From Paeniglutamicibacter kerguelensis (lineage in GTDB: Bacteria > Actinomycetota > Actinomycetes > Actinomycetales > Micrococcaceae): a stretch of DNA of 64,000 bases. The position numbers and the translations under genes are program-made. The stretch's first letter is position 1; each line of letters opens with the position of its first letter. Below are positions 50,622-60,791 of this stretch, piece after piece. The stretch spans positions 2,542,001 through 2,606,000 of the forward strand of contig NZ_JAGIOF010000001.1 of the NCBI RefSeq assembly GCF_017876535.1, given 5' to 3'. The notes under the pieces were generated by a model. That model saw only the letters and a list, made by a program, of their open reading frames with translations, was not told where the DNA came from and did no database searches.

Positions 50622-51020
50622 TTACCAGACGTAGGCGAGGACTTCCCCACCTACACCCTTCTTGGCTGCCTGGCGGTCGGTAAGCAGACCGGAGGACGTG
50701 GACAGGATGGCGATGCCGAGTCCACCAAGGACGTGCGGCAAGTTGGTGGACTTTGCGTATACACGCAGGCCCGGCTTCGAAATACGGCGAACGCCAGCGA
50801 TTGAACGCTCGCGGCTCGGGCCGAACTTCAGGGTGATGGTCAGCTTCTTGCCAACCTCTGCTGCTTCTTCAACGAACGAGGCGATGTAGCCCTGTTCCTT
50901 GAGGATCTGTGCAACGCGCACCTTCAGCTTCGACGACGGCATTGCAACCGTGTCGTGGTAAGCCGAGTTGGCGTTGCGCAGACGAGTCAGCATATCTGCG
51001 ACAGGATCTGTCATTGTCAT
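50622..51020 (-). CDS. rpsH: 30S ribosomal protein S8
   Basis: S8: [40 protein letters not shown] and the C-terminal [20 protein letters not shown]. 132 aa. Immediately upstream is rplE; the rpsN gene that usually lies between them is missing. Confidence 0.98.
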   Translation of the reverse strand: MTMTDPVADMLTRLRNANSAYHDTVAMPSSKLKVRVAQILKEQGYIASFVEEAAEVGKKLTITLKFGPSRERSIAGVRRISKPGLRVYAKSTNLPHVLGGLGIAILSTSSGLLTDRQAAKKGVGGEVLAYVW

Positions 51021-51082
51021 TTGGGCTTCTGCCCTTCCTCGCTACGGTTTCCGCGCAAGCGCGGACCTGCAACGTAGTTGAT

Positions 51083-51652
51083 CTAGTTGGCGGTCTTGAA
51101 CGGGAAGCCCAGTGCCTTGAGCAAGGCACGACCTTCGTCGTCGGTCTTCGCGGTGGTCACTACGGTGATGTCCATACCGCGAACGCGGTCGATGGAATCA
51201 ACATCGATTTCGTGGAACATGGACTGTTCCGTGAGACCGAAGGTGTAGTTGCCGTTGCCGTCGAACTGCTTCGGGCTCAGGCCACGGAAGTCGCGGATAC
51301 GCGGCAGTGCCAGCGTAACCAAGCGGTCCAGGAATTCCCACATGCGATCGCCGCGAAGCGTAGCGTGGGTACCAATCGGCATGCCTTCGCGCAGCTTGAA
51401 CTGTGCGATCGACTTGCGTGCCTTGGTAACCAACGGCTTCTGGCCGGTGATGGCGGTGAGGTCGCGAACTGCGCCTTCGATGAGCTTGGAGTCCTTGGCG
51501 GCTTCGCCGACACCCATGTTGACTACAACCTTGACCAAGCCCGGAACCTGCATCGGGTTGGCGTAGCTGAATTCAGTCGTGAGGGCTTCGCGGATCTCGG
51601 CGGCGTACTTGGTCTTCAGACGTGGCTGGATGTTCACAGCTGCTTCAGTCAT
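51083..51652 (-). CDS. rplE: 50S ribosomal protein L5
   Basis: L5, a 5S rRNA and P-site tRNA contact: [40 protein letters not shown], and [20 protein letters not shown] at the end. 189 aa. The start overlaps the rplX stop. Confidence 0.98.
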   Translation of the reverse strand: MTEAAVNIQPRLKTKYAAEIREALTTEFSYANPMQVPGLVKVVVNMGVGEAAKDSKLIEGAVRDLTAITGQKPLVTKARKSIAQFKLREGMPIGTHATLRGDRMWEFLDRLVTLALPRIRDFRGLSPKQFDGNGNYTFGLTEQSMFHEIDVDSIDRVRGMDITVVTTAKTDDEGRALLKALGFPFKTAN

Positions 51653-51996
51653 TACAGTGCCTTCCCGGAAGACTTGGCGTAGCGAACACGGACGGTCTTG
51701 GACACGCCGTTCTTCTCTACGGTTTCCTCACGGAAGCCAACGCGAGTCGGCTTCTTGGTTTCCGGATCAACGATTGCCACGTTCGAGACGTGCATCGGGG
51801 CCTCAACGACCTCAATGCCACCAGTCTGCGTGCCACGCTCGGTCTGACCGGCCTTGGTGTGCTTGGTGACGCGGTTGACGCCTTCAACAATCACGCGCTG
51901 TGCTGCCGGGAATACCTTCAGCACCTTGCCCTGCTTGTTGCGGTCGGAACCGGCGATGACCTGAACGAGGTCACCCTTCTTAATCTTTGCACCCAT
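51652..51996 (-). CDS. rplX: 50S ribosomal protein L24
   Basis: L24: [20 protein letters not shown] (KOW motif), [33 protein letters not shown]. 114 aa, complete. Two-base gap to rplN. Confidence 0.98.
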   Translation of the reverse strand: MGAKIKKGDLVQVIAGSDRNKQGKVLKVFPAAQRVIVEGVNRVTKHTKAGQTERGTQTGGIEVVEAPMHVSNVAIVDPETKKPTRVGFREETVEKNGVSKTVRVRYAKSSGKAL

Positions 51997-51998
51997 GG

Positions 51999-52367
51999 TT
52001 ACAGTACCTCCGGAGCCAGGGAAACGATCTTCATGAACTTCTTGTCGCGAAGCTCACGACCCACCGGACCGAAAATACGGGTACCGCGGGGCTCACCGTC
52101 AGCCTTGAGGATGACAGCTGCGTTCTCGTCGAACTTGATGTAGGAACCGTCTGCACGACGGCGCTCCTTCTTGGTGCGAACGATGACAGCCTTGACGACG
52201 TCACCCTTCTTTACGTTTCCGCCAGGGATAGCATCCTTGACGGTGGCGACAATGATGTCGCCAATGCCTGCGTAGCGACGGCCAGAGCCACCGAGAACAC
52301 GAATGGTAAGGATTTCCTTAGCACCGGTGTTATCGGCAACCTTCAGTCGCGATTCCTGCTGAATCAC
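51999..52367 (-). CDS. rplN: 50S ribosomal protein L14
   Basis: L14: [60 protein letters not shown]. 122 aa with a GTG start. First gene after the internal terminator, so it heads its own transcription unit. Confidence 0.98.
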   Translation of the reverse strand: MIQQESRLKVADNTGAKEILTIRVLGGSGRRYAGIGDIIVATVKDAIPGGNVKKGDVVKAVIVRTKKERRRADGSYIKFDENAAVILKADGEPRGTRIFGPVGRELRDKKFMKIVSLAPEVL

Positions 52368-52641
52368 TTTTCACTCCTGTCGTCTCGCTGGTTCTCCTAG
52401 GGAGCCTTGCGGAACGGATATGGTCCATCTCAGCCTTCACTTACCCCCACCTCCAAACACTTCAAGCCGGACCGCAGAGCGGTAGCCGGATTTCATGCTG
52501 GGGAAGCAGGGCCGAGGCGTTAGCCGAGAGCTATGCCGCACAAACCTTCGGGCCCGTAAACGCCCGTCCGAGTGCACTATGCGTGGCGCTTGAGGTGGAT
52601 AGTCTCCAAACGCAACGCGCACAGGTTATCTAGTCTACGTT
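52368..52641. other. Non-coding gap upstream of rplN
   Basis: About 275 bases without a gene, between the S10-operon terminator and rplN. It should contain the rplN-operon promoter (minus strand). Candidate hexamers are weak; nothing else of note. Confidence 0.35.
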
Positions 52642-52694
52642 AAAAAGGCCGAGACCCGAAATCCTGTGCTATGCACACGATTTCGGGTCTCGGC
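52642..52694 (-). terminator. Rho-independent terminator of the S10 operon (after rpsQ)
   Basis: Perfect 16-bp stem (52648-52663 / 52679-52694) extended by an inner TGTGC/GCACA stem, followed on the minus strand by TTTTTA. It separates rpsQ from rplN, which form one operon in many bacteria. Confidence 0.88.
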
Positions 52695-52757
52695 AAACGC
52701 TACGCACCCCCGTCGAGGGGGATGCGCAACAACGCTAAGCGTCGAGATTCGAAAAGC

Positions 52758-53045
52758 TTACTTAGCCTTTTCGATGACCTCTACCAGGCGCCACCGCTTG
52801 TCAGCGGACAGCGGACGGGTCTCGGCGATGAGAACGAGGTCGCCGATGCCGGCGATGTTCTCTTCGTCGTGAGCCTTCACGTTCTTGTTGCGACGCATGA
52901 CCTTGCCGTAAAGGGCGTGCTTAACACGGTCCTCAACGTCAACGACGATGGTCTTCTGCATCTTGTCGGAAACCACGTACCCGCGGAGGGTCTTGCGGTC
53001 GTTGCGCTCTGAAGCTGCATCCACGACGTTCTCCTTCTCGCTCAT
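52758..53045 (-). CDS. rpsQ: 30S ribosomal protein S17
   Basis: S17: [60 protein letters not shown]. 95 aa. The start overlaps the rpmC stop by one base. Confidence 0.98.
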   Translation of the reverse strand: MSEKENVVDAASERNDRKTLRGYVVSDKMQKTIVVDVEDRVKHALYGKVMRRNKNVKAHDEENIAGIGDLVLIAETRPLSADKRWRLVEVIEKAK

Positions 53046-53353
53046 TACTTGGCTTCCTCAGTTGCTTCAGCAGCTTCGGCCTTCTTCGAAGACTTCTTGG
53101 CCTTCGTAGCTTCCTCTACTGGGACAACAACGTCCGGACGAATGCCCAGCTCGCGTTCGCGCAGTACCGTGTAGATACGAGCGATATCGCGCTTGACAGC
53201 CTTCAGGTTGCCGTGCGATTCAAGCTGACCGGTGGCCGACTGGAAACGGAGGTTGAAAAGCTCCTCCTTGGCCTTCTTGAGCTCCTCGACCAGACGGGCG
53301 TTATCAAAGCCGTCCAGTGCTTCGGTTGCTAGATCCTTGGATCCGATTGCCAT
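53045..53353 (-). CDS. rpmC: 50S ribosomal protein L29
   Basis: L29 core: [49 protein letters not shown] Lys/Ala/Glu-rich tail of about 25 residues follows, giving 102 aa against about 65 in E. coli. Four-base gap to rplP. Confidence 0.97.
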   Translation of the reverse strand: MAIGSKDLATEALDGFDNARLVEELKKAKEELFNLRFQSATGQLESHGNLKAVKRDIARIYTVLRERELGIRPDVVVPVEEATKAKKSSKKAEAAEATEEAK

Positions 53354-53356
53354 TCC

Positions 53357-53773
53357 TTATTCACCACCTTCGCGACGCACAATGCGTGCCTTCAACGGCA
53401 GCTTGTGGATTGCCAGGCGCAATGCCTCGCGTGCTACCTCTTCACTGACACCGGAGAGTTCGAAGAGAACTCGTCCCGGCTTTACGTTTGCGACCCACCA
53501 TTCCGGCGAACCCTTACCGGAACCCATGCGGGTTTCGGCAGGCTTCTTGGTCAGCGGACGGTCCGGATAAATGTTGATCCAGACCTTACCGCCACGCTTG
53601 ATGTGGCGGGTCATGGCGATACGAGCAGCTTCGATCTGGCGGTTGGTAACGTAGGCCGGGGTAAGGGCCTGGATACCGTACTCGCCGAAAGCTACCGTGG
53701 TACCGCCCGATGCTGCGCCACTCCGCTTGGGGTGGTGCTGCTTACGGAACTTTACGCGGCGTGGGATAAGCAT
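53357..53773 (-). CDS. rplP: 50S ribosomal protein L16
   Basis: L16, near the A-site: [60 protein letters not shown]. 138 aa, complete. Confidence 0.98.
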   Translation of the reverse strand: MLIPRRVKFRKQHHPKRSGAASGGTTVAFGEYGIQALTPAYVTNRQIEAARIAMTRHIKRGGKVWINIYPDRPLTKKPAETRMGSGKGSPEWWVANVKPGRVLFELSGVSEEVAREALRLAIHKLPLKARIVRREGGE

Positions 53774-54595
53774 TTAAGCCTGTCCTCCTTCTGCGCCTGC
53801 TGCCGGAGCTTCAGCAGCTGCTGCTGCTTCCGGTGCAGTGTTGCGGTCGTTGCGACGACGACGTTCGCCACCTTCTGGACGTCCACCCGGGCGTCCGCCC
53901 GGACGGTCGCCGCGGCCGCGAGCAGGAGCTGCTGCAGCCTGGGCTGCCAGTTCCTTCGAGGTTACGTCGCCCTTGTAGATCCAAACCTTCACGCCGATGC
54001 GGCCGAAGGTGGTCTTGGCTTCGAACTTGCCGTAGTCGATGTTCGCACGGAGGGTGTGCAGCGGCACACGACCTTCGCGGTAGAACTCCTTGCGGGACAT
54101 TTCTGCACCGCCAAGACGACCCGAGCACTGTACGCGGATGCCCTTGGCACCTGCGCGCATTGCCGACTGCATTGCCTTCTTCATCGCGCGGCGGAAAGCC
54201 ACACGCGAAGCAAGCTGCTCGGCGATGCCCTGTGCAACAAGCTGAGCTTCGATCTCGGGGTTCTTGACCTCGAGGATGTTCAGCTGAACCTGCTTCTGGG
54301 TGAGCTTTTCAAGCTCGCCACGGATGCGATCGGCTTCGGCGCCGCGGCGACCGATAACGATGCCCGGACGTGCGGTGTGGATATCCACACGAACACGATC
54401 GCGGGTGCGCTCGATCTCGACGCGTGCGATGCCGGCGCGTTCCATGCCGGTGGTCATCAGTTCGCGGATACGGATGTCTTCTTTTACGAAGTCCTTGTAT
54501 CGCTGGCCGACCTTGGTGGAATCAGCGAACCAGTGCGAAACGTGGTCCGTGGTGATACCGAGGCGGAACCCGTGCGGGTTAACCTTCTGTCCCAT
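53774..54595 (-). CDS. rpsC: 30S ribosomal protein S3
   Basis: S3, mRNA entry-site protein with a KH domain ([20 protein letters not shown]). N-terminal [20 protein letters not shown] and the C-terminal core ([30 protein letters not shown]) are present. A Gly/Arg/Ala-rich tail of about 55 residues follows. 273 aa. Confidence 0.98.
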   Translation of the reverse strand: MGQKVNPHGFRLGITTDHVSHWFADSTKVGQRYKDFVKEDIRIRELMTTGMERAGIARVEIERTRDRVRVDIHTARPGIVIGRRGAEADRIRGELEKLTQKQVQLNILEVKNPEIEAQLVAQGIAEQLASRVAFRRAMKKAMQSAMRAGAKGIRVQCSGRLGGAEMSRKEFYREGRVPLHTLRANIDYGKFEAKTTFGRIGVKVWIYKGDVTSKELAAQAAAAPARGRGDRPGGRPGGRPEGGERRRRNDRNTAPEAAAAAEAPAAGAEGGQA

Positions 54596-54961
54596 TTACT
54601 TTTCCCCACCCTTCTTAGGGGTTGCGACGACCACAGTGATGTGGCTCGTGCGCTTCTTGATCTGGTATGCGCGACCCTGAGCACGCGGCTGGAACCGCTT
54701 CATGGTCGGACCCTCGTCAACAAACGCTTCGCTGATGATCAGCTCGTCTTCGTTGAACGCGATTCCCTCGCGATCAGCAGCGGCGCGGGCGTTAGCCACG
54801 GCCGATGCAACAACCTTGAACACCGGTTCAGAAGCTGCCTGTGGGGCAAACTTCAAAATCGCCAGTGCTTCGTTCGTCTGCTTGCCACGAACCAGGTTGA
54901 CGACGCGCCGGGCCTTCATAGGCGTCACGCGAATATGGCGCGCAATTGCCTTGGCTTCCAT
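54596..54961 (-). CDS. rplV: 50S ribosomal protein L22
   Basis: L22, exit-tunnel protein: [60 protein letters not shown]. 121 aa. It abuts rpsC. Confidence 0.98.
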   Translation of the reverse strand: MEAKAIARHIRVTPMKARRVVNLVRGKQTNEALAILKFAPQAASEPVFKVVASAVANARAAADREGIAFNEDELIISEAFVDEGPTMKRFQPRAQGRAYQIKKRTSHITVVVATPKKGGEK

Positions 54962-55018
54962 TGCTTTCCTTCTCTCGTCTTCTCGAAGAAGTGCTAAGCA
55001 CTCACTAACCCTTGCGGG

Positions 55019-55300
55019 TTAGCGGCGCTTGCCCTTCTTGTCGTCCTTTACGTGGCTACGGAACGTCCGCGTCGGGCTGAATTCGCCGAGCTTGTGCCCG
55101 ACCATCGACTCGGTGACAAACACAGGAATGTGCTTGCGTCCGTCGTGTACGGCGATCGTGTGCCCGAGCATGTCGGGGATGATCATCGAACGGCGGGACC
55201 ACGTCTTGATGACGTTTTTGGTGCCCTTTTCGTTCTCAGCAGCTACCTTGACAAACAGGTGCTGATCGACGAAGGGGCCTTTCTTCAGGCTGCGTGGCAT
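55019..55300 (-). CDS. rpsS: 30S ribosomal protein S19
   Basis: S19: [63 protein letters not shown]. 93 aa, complete. Confidence 0.98.
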   Translation of the reverse strand: MPRSLKKGPFVDQHLFVKVAAENEKGTKNVIKTWSRRSMIIPDMLGHTIAVHDGRKHIPVFVTESMVGHKLGEFSPTRTFRSHVKDDKKGKRR

Positions 55301-55312
55301 GTTTCCAGGCTC

Positions 55313-56152
55313 CTATCGCTTGTTCTTGCCGGTACGACGGCGACGCACAATGAGCTTGTCGCTTTCCTTGTTCGGACGACGAGTGCGTCCTTCACGCTTA
55401 CCGTTCGGGTTGACCGGGTGACGACCACCGGAGGTCTTGCCTTCGCCACCACCGTGCGGGTGGTCAACCGGGTTCATGGCTACGCCACGTACGGTCGGGC
55501 GAACGCCCTTCCAGCGCATACGGCCGGCCTTGCCCCAGTTGATGTTCGACTGCTCGGCGTTGCCGACCTCGCCGACGGTTGCGCGGCAGCGCACGTCAAC
55601 GTTGCGGATTTCGCCGGAAGGCAAACGGAGCTGAGCGTAGCGACCCTCACGGGCCACCAGCTGAACCGAGGCACCTGCGGAACGAGCCATCTTGGCACCG
55701 CCGCCGGGACGCAGTTCCACAGCGTGGATAACGGTACCCACCGGGATGTTGCGCAACGGCAGGTTGTTGCCTGGCTTGATGTCGGCGTTGGGGCCGGCTT
55801 CAATGGCATCGCCCTGGGCGAGCTTGTTCGGTGCAATGATGTAACGCTTGGTTCCATCAATGTAGTGAAGAAGCGCAATGCGAGCGGTACGGTTCGGGTC
55901 GTACTCGATGTGAGCGACCTTCGCCGGCACGCCGTCCTTGTCGTGACGACGGAAGTCGATCAGACGATACTGGCGCTTGTGTCCGCCACCCTTGTGACGG
56001 GTGGTGATCTTACCGGTGTTGTTACGGCCGCCAGTCTTGTGCAACGGGCGAAGCAACGACTTTTCCGGAGTCGAACGGGTGATTTCTGCGAAGTCGGCAA
56101 CGCTCGAGCCGCGAAGGCCCGGGGTTGTCGGCTTGTACTTACGGATTCCCAT
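55313..56152 (-). CDS. rplB: 50S ribosomal protein L2
   Basis: L2 at the peptidyl-transferase centre: [40 protein letters not shown] and the essential His segment [18 protein letters not shown]. 279 aa. Confidence 0.98.
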   Translation of the reverse strand: MGIRKYKPTTPGLRGSSVADFAEITRSTPEKSLLRPLHKTGGRNNTGKITTRHKGGGHKRQYRLIDFRRHDKDGVPAKVAHIEYDPNRTARIALLHYIDGTKRYIIAPNKLAQGDAIEAGPNADIKPGNNLPLRNIPVGTVIHAVELRPGGGAKMARSAGASVQLVAREGRYAQLRLPSGEIRNVDVRCRATVGEVGNAEQSNINWGKAGRMRWKGVRPTVRGVAMNPVDHPHGGGEGKTSGGRHPVNPNGKREGRTRRPNKESDKLIVRRRRTGKNKR

Positions 56153-56182
56153 AGTTTAATTCCTCGTTAAAGTGGTCTCCGC

Positions 56183-56485
56183 TTAGGAAAGCGGACCGCC
56201 GAAGATGTCAATCGAGCCTTCCTTCAGGGAGACGATCGCACGCTTGGTAGCCTTGCGCGTCCCCCATCCGAACTTGGTGCGCTTGCGCTTACCGGCACGA
56301 TTAAGGGTGTTTACGGAATCAACCTTGACCGAGAAGATAGCTTCTACGGCGTTCTTGATTTCCGTCTTGTTTGAACGCGGGTCAACGAGGAAGGTGTACT
56401 TGCCTTCGTCGATCAGACCGTAGCTCTTTTCCGAAACGACGGGTGCGATGACCACATCGTGCGGAGCCTTTGAGAAGGTGCTCAT
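56183..56485 (-). CDS. rplW: 50S ribosomal protein L23
   Basis: L23 at the tunnel exit: [57 protein letters not shown]. 100 aa. Four-base overlap with rplD. Confidence 0.98.
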   Translation of the reverse strand: MSTFSKAPHDVVIAPVVSEKSYGLIDEGKYTFLVDPRSNKTEIKNAVEAIFSVKVDSVNTLNRAGKRKRTKFGWGTRKATKRAIVSLKEGSIDIFGGPLS

Positions 56486-57084
56486 TTGGCTTCCTCCTTC
56501 TGGACCAGGGCTTCAAAAGCAGCCTTGGTGAAGATGACGTCATCGGAAACCAGAACATCGTAAGTGTTGAGCTGGTCTACGTAGAGAACGTGGGCAGCCA
56601 CGATGTTGCGGCACGAAAGTGCTGCTACGTCGTTGTTGCGTTCGATGACTACGAGCAGGTTCTTGCGCTCGGACAGCGAGCGCAGGGTGGCCAAGGCCTC
56701 CTTGGTGGACGGCGTGGTGCCGGCAACCAGGGCTTCAATGACGTGGATGCGGTTGTTGCGAGCGCGGTCAGACAGGGCGCCGCGCAGTGCAGCAGCCTTC
56801 ATCTTCTTGGGGGTGCGCTGGCTGTAATCGCGAGGGGTCGGACCGTGGACAACGCCACCGCCGGTCATGTGAGGAGCACGGATGGAACCCTGACGGGCGC
56901 GGCCGGTACCCTTCTGCTTGTGCGGCTTGCGACCGGCGCCGGAAACTTCCGAGCGATCCTTGGTCTTGTGCGTGCCCTGACGAGCAGCTGCGAGCTGGGC
57001 CACAACGACCTGGTGCAGCAGCGGAACGTTGGTCTGGACGTCGAAGAGCTCCGAAGGAAGTTCTACGGTAAGTGCCTTAGACAT
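56482..57084 (-). CDS. rplD: 50S ribosomal protein L4
   Basis: L4, 23S rRNA assembly and tunnel constriction: [60 protein letters not shown]. 200 aa. Four-base gap to rplC. Confidence 0.98.
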   Translation of the reverse strand: MSKALTVELPSELFDVQTNVPLLHQVVVAQLAAARQGTHKTKDRSEVSGAGRKPHKQKGTGRARQGSIRAPHMTGGGVVHGPTPRDYSQRTPKKMKAAALRGALSDRARNNRIHVIEALVAGTTPSTKEALATLRSLSERKNLLVVIERNNDVAALSCRNIVAAHVLYVDQLNTYDVLVSDDVIFTKAAFEALVQKEEAK

Positions 57085-57088
57085 TTAG

Positions 57089-57739
57089 TTATGCTCCCTT
57101 CACAGCGGTGCGCACGAGAACGACGCGGCCGCGAGCGCCTGGAACGGCGCCCTTGATCAGCAGGAGGTTCTTCTCGGCGTCCACAGCGTGAACCGTGAGG
57201 TTCTGCGTGGTAACACGATCGACGCCCATGCGGCCGGCCATCTTCTGACCCTGGAACACGCGGCCCGGGGTCGAAGCGCCACCGATGGAGCCTGGCTTAC
57301 GGTGGTTCTTGTGAGCACCGTGCGATGCCGGAGCACCGTGGAAGCCGTGGCGCTTCATAACGCCAGCGAAGCCCTTACCCTTGGACGTTCCAACAACGTC
57401 GACCTTCTGGCCGGCGGTGAAGATTTCGACGGAGAGTTCCTGGCCCGGGGCGTAGGATTCAGCGTCTGCGGTGCGCAGCTCAACAACGTGGCGACGCGGG
57501 GTAACCCCGGCGGCCTCGAAGTGGCCAGCCAAAGGCTGGGTGACCTTGCGCGGATCGATCTGGCCGTAGCCGATCTGAACTGCAACGTAGCCATCGCGTT
57601 CGGCGTTGCGCAGCTGGGTCACGACATTACTGTCGGCCTGTACAACGGTTACCGGGATGAGGTTGTTGTTCTCGTCCCAAACCTGGGTCATGCCGAGCTT
57701 CGTGCCCAGCAGGCCCTTTACATTACGGGTTGCGGTCAT
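57089..57739 (-). CDS. rplC: 50S ribosomal protein L3
   Basis: L3: [40 protein letters not shown] and [20 protein letters not shown] (the peptidyl-transferase loop). The ATG at 57739 gives 216 aa; an earlier in-frame ATG lies inside rpsJ and is unlikely. 19-base gap to rpsJ. Confidence 0.97.
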   Translation of the reverse strand: MTATRNVKGLLGTKLGMTQVWDENNNLIPVTVVQADSNVVTQLRNAERDGYVAVQIGYGQIDPRKVTQPLAGHFEAAGVTPRRHVVELRTADAESYAPGQELSVEIFTAGQKVDVVGTSKGKGFAGVMKRHGFHGAPASHGAHKNHRKPGSIGGASTPGRVFQGQKMAGRMGVDRVTTQNLTVHAVDAEKNLLLIKGAVPGARGRVVLVRTAVKGA

Positions 57740-57758
57740 AGTTTTCTCGCCACCTCCC

Positions 57759-58067
57759 CTAGAGCTTGATTTCGATGTTGACATCCGCCGGCAGGTCGAG
57801 ACGCATCAGCGAATCTACGGCCTTCGGGGTCGGATCGATGATGTCGATCAGACGCTTGTGCGTGCGCATTTCGAAGTGCTCACGGCTGTCTTTGTACTTG
57901 TGTGGCGAACGGATAACGCAGTACACGTTCTTTTCCGTTGGCAGCGGCACTGGGCCGACTACGGTTGCGCCTGCGCGCGTGACCGTCTCAACGATCTTCC
58001 GGGCAGAAACGTCAATGACCTCGTGGTCATACGACTTCAGCCGGATGCGGATTTTTTGTCCCGCCAT
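57759..58067 (-). CDS. rpsJ: 30S ribosomal protein S10
   Basis: S10 (102 aa), also Nus[61 protein letters not shown]. The ATG at 58067 has GAGG nine bases upstream. First gene of the S10 operon. Confidence 0.98.
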
Positions 58068-58659
58068 GGCGTCATGCCTCTTTCTAATTAGCACTCTCTG
58101 TACAGTTACTGTGCCCTACGGGTTCCTGGGAACCGGCACGCCTCGCATCGAACTGAATCCGGATAAATCCGGGTTCCTCAATCCGCCGAAGCCCGACCCC
58201 CGCGCTCGGGCGTGTCGCGGTTGAAGGCGATACTAGCCCGCATGAATGCGTGGGGGTGATGTTCACGTTTCCAAAAGATTCGGTCGTATTGCTCCCCAGC
58301 CCCGGGCATTATCCCGGGTGAGACACAATCTCGGTTGAAAATTCATTGCCCCGGTCTCGGTTACCCGATCAGCAGACATGAACCATGGAAATACTCATGA
58401 ACAACTTGTCTAGTCTGGCAGACACAGGGCCAAAACACCAAATCGGGCATTCTCTCGCCCAGCTCGCTCACACCGACCGGGCGCGGGGCGTTCCTTGGCG
58501 CCAGCTTTGTTCGGGCTTCTCGAAATCCCGGGATTCGCCGCCGGCAAGGGGCGCCGGAGCCCGCCCACTCCCCCGACCTTGCCGCAACAGCTGCACGGAG
58601 AACGATCCCCGACGTGCAGTTTCCGTGACGAAACTCACCGCGCCAGCGACTTCAGACCA
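58068..58659. other. Non-coding gap upstream of rpsJ
   Basis: About 590 bases. It must contain the S10-operon promoter and leader on the minus strand. A GATAAT hexamer lies within a CCCGGG/CCCGGG inverted repeat near 58300; no proper -35 was found. No convincing ORF. Confidence 0.35.
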
Positions 58660-58788
58660 CTACGCACCGTCGCGGTTTGCCCGTCGTATCTCCTTGGCCC
58701 GCTGGATTTCCTTCGAAAAGTGTTTGCGCGCCCAGAGTGCAGCTCCGCCAAGAACCACGAGTAGCGCGACAACAATCAAAAATTCCAT
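58660..58788 (-). CDS. Possible small single-pass membrane protein
   Basis: 42 codons from an ATG at 58788: one hydrophobic helix at the very start (FLIVVALLVVLGGAALWA), then a strongly basic, helical tail (KHFSKEIQRAKEIRRANRDG). GGGG lies three bases before the ATG. The clear helix-plus-positive-tail pattern suggests a real peptide with cytoplasmic C-terminus, but the family is not recognised. It lies alone between rpsJ and tuf. Confidence 0.45.
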   Translation of the reverse strand: MEFLIVVALLVVLGGAALWARKHFSKEIQRAKEIRRANRDGA

Positions 58789-59287
58789 GACCCCATGGTA
58801 GTGGCTGGACCCTTGTCGATCACCATGTTCTCGGCACCCGCGGTCACGATGGAGCATTTGTCGGTGGCCCGGGATTGGGCAGTCAAGCGCTTCCGAATAT
58901 GTGCGCGGGCCGGGCGGGCGTAATTTTCGTGCTAAGGATTCCGTGGGTGTCGATTTCATTCGAGGAGTGCAGTCCGCGTCGATGGGCGATGGCGCTTCGA
59001 AACCGAAAGCCAGCGGAGGAATCGAGACCGCTCCCCCGGTCCGCCGGACGGTTTTTCCGCCGATTCAGCCGACGCTCGTTTCTGATTCCGGCTGCTTTCG
59101 CGATAGGGGCACGACAACACACGCGGATGCTGCCATTCCGGTCGATCCTGCCGGCGGGATCGCCGGGCCCCTCGGGTTCATCTGCCCTCCAGGCGAATCC
59201 GTGAGGCGGTCCGCTCCGAATGAACAGTCCCCAGGTCGCTTGTTTGGCGGTGCGCCAGCGCGCCCCTTGGGTCGCTTGGCGGTTAAC
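58789..59287. other. Non-coding gap between the small ORF and the tuf terminator
   Basis: About 500 high-G+C bases. Open frames exist on both strands but show no domain, ribosome site or plausible composition. Nothing is called here. Confidence 0.4.
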
Positions 59288-59330
59288 AGAAAAAGACCCC
59301 CAACTGTCGAAACAGTTGGGGGTCTTTTCT
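59288..59330. terminator. Rho-independent terminator of the str operon/tuf
   Basis: Perfect 17-bp stem with CGAA loop (59291-59307 / 59312-59328); A/T ends give U tracts in both directions. It lies 33 bases after the tuf stop. Confidence 0.9.
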
Positions 59331-59362
59331 TAGACCGTTAGGTCAAGATCTGCGAAGTAAAA

Positions 59363-60553
59363 TTACTTGGTGATCTTGGTGACCTTGCCTGAACCAACGG
59401 TGCGGCCGCCTTCGCGAATTGCGAAGCCGAGGCCCTCTTCCATGGCGATCGGCTGGATCAGCACGACAGACATTTCGGTGTTGTCGCCAGGCATAACCAT
59501 TTCCGTGCCTTCCGGCAGGGTGATAACGCCGGTGACGTCCGTGGTGCGGAAGTAGAACTGCGGGCGGTAGTTCGAGTAGAACGGGTTGTGGCGTCCGCCT
59601 TCATCCTTGGAAAGGATGTACACGTTGGCCTCGAACTCGGTGTGCGGGGTGATGGAACCCGGCTTCACGATGACCTGGCCACGCTCTACGTCTTCGCGCT
59701 TGATGCCGCGAAGCAGCAGACCACAGTTCTCGCCGGCCCAAGCCTCGTCGAGCTGCTTGTGGAACATCTCGATACCGGTAACCGTGGTCTTCTGGACCGG
59801 GCGGATGCCGACGATCTCGACCTCGGAGTTGATGGCGAGGGTACCACGCTCGGCGCGGCCCGTAACAACGGTGCCACGACCGGTGATGGTGAAGACGTCT
59901 TCAACCGGCATCAGGAACGGCTTGTCGCGGTCACGAACCGGGGTCGGAACGTGCTCGTCAACGGCGTCCATCAGGTCCTCGACGGCCTTGACCCAAACCG
60001 GGTCGCCTTCCAGAGCCTTCAGGCCGGAAACGCGCACAACAGGTGCCTCGTCGCCGTCGAAGCCCTGTGCGGAGAGAAGTTCGCGAACTTCCATTTCCAC
60101 GAGGTCGAGGAGTTCTTCGTCATCTACCATGTCGGACTTGTTCAGTGCGACGAGCAGGTACGGAACGCCAACCTGGCGGGCAAGCAGAACGTGCTCGCGG
60201 GTCTGAGCCATCGGGCCGTCAGTAGCGGCAACCACGAGGATCGCGCCGTCCATCTGAGCAGCACCGGTGATCATGTTCTTGATGTAGTCAGCGTGACCCG
60301 GGGCATCAACGTGCGCGTAGTGGCGCTTCTCGGTCTGGTACTCGACGTGAGAGATGTTGATGGTAATGCCGCGCTGGCGCTCTTCCGGCGCCGAGTCGAT
60401 CTGCGAGAAATCGCGCTGTTCGTTCAAATCCGGGTACTTGTCAGCAAGTACCTTGGAGATGGCAGCAGTCAACGTGGTCTTACCGTGGTCAACGTGACCA
60501 ATGGTGCCGATGTTAACGTGCGGCTTGTTACGCTCGAACTTTGCCTTTGCCAC
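59363..60553 (-). CDS. tuf: Elongation factor Tu
   Basis: GTPase that delivers aminoacyl-tRNA. G1 GHVDHGKTT at residues 19-27, G2 [10 protein letters not shown]3 DAPGHADY, G4 NKSD. Domains 2 and 3 follow ([37 protein letters not shown]). 396 aa. It follows fusA after a 238-base gap containing a hairpin. Confidence 0.99.
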   Translation of the reverse strand: MAKAKFERNKPHVNIGTIGHVDHGKTTLTAAISKVLADKYPDLNEQRDFSQIDSAPEERQRGITINISHVEYQTEKRHYAHVDAPGHADYIKNMITGAAQMDGAILVVAATDGPMAQTREHVLLARQVGVPYLLVALNKSDMVDDEELLDLVEMEVRELLSAQGFDGDEAPVVRVSGLKALEGDPVWVKAVEDLMDAVDEHVPTPVRDRDKPFLMPVEDVFTITGRGTVVTGRAERGTLAINSEVEIVGIRPVQKTTVTGIEMFHKQLDEAWAGENCGLLLRGIKREDVERGQVIVKPGSITPHTEFEANVYILSKDEGGRHNPFYSNYRPQFYFRTTDVTGVITLPEGTEMVMPGDNTEMSVVLIQPIAMEEGLGFAIREGGRTVGSGKVTKITK

Positions 60554-60696
60554 AGGTTCCTCCTAGAAACGTTTACAGAAGACGTACCTCACCCGCTCGG
60601 ATCGCGGGCGAAACTTATATAAGTCTACTGGGGGCTTGGTGAAATGTTTAAATTGCGGTTGCCTTCGGGATCAATAGCAGATCCATCCGGTGGCCT

Positions 60697-60735
60697 AGTG
60701 GGGTCGATGCACGATTTCTCGCTCTCGACCCCACT
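60697..60735 (-). other. Hairpin in the fusA-tuf gap
   Basis: Perfect 11-bp stem (60697-60707 / 60725-60735) with a 17-base loop, between fusA and tuf, no T run. Downstream of it on the minus strand, a TAGACT hexamer (near 60620) may be the -10 of a separate tuf promoter; the -35 is poor. The hairpin may reduce readthrough or protect mRNA ends. Confidence 0.5.
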
Positions 60736-60791
60736 GTCCGGCCATTCACCCGATAGTCGGGGTCACGGCCAATTTTTGGTCCTGAACGAAA

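Noticed and set aside
53405..54997. 530-codon plus-strand frame opposite rplP, rpsC and rplV
   Set aside because: Covers three ribosomal genes in antisense; composition typical of a shadow frame.
58901..59341. 146-codon plus-strand frame between rpsJ and tuf
   Set aside because: It reads through the tuf terminator hairpin, has no ribosome site or domain and has an Arg/Pro/Gly-rich composition.
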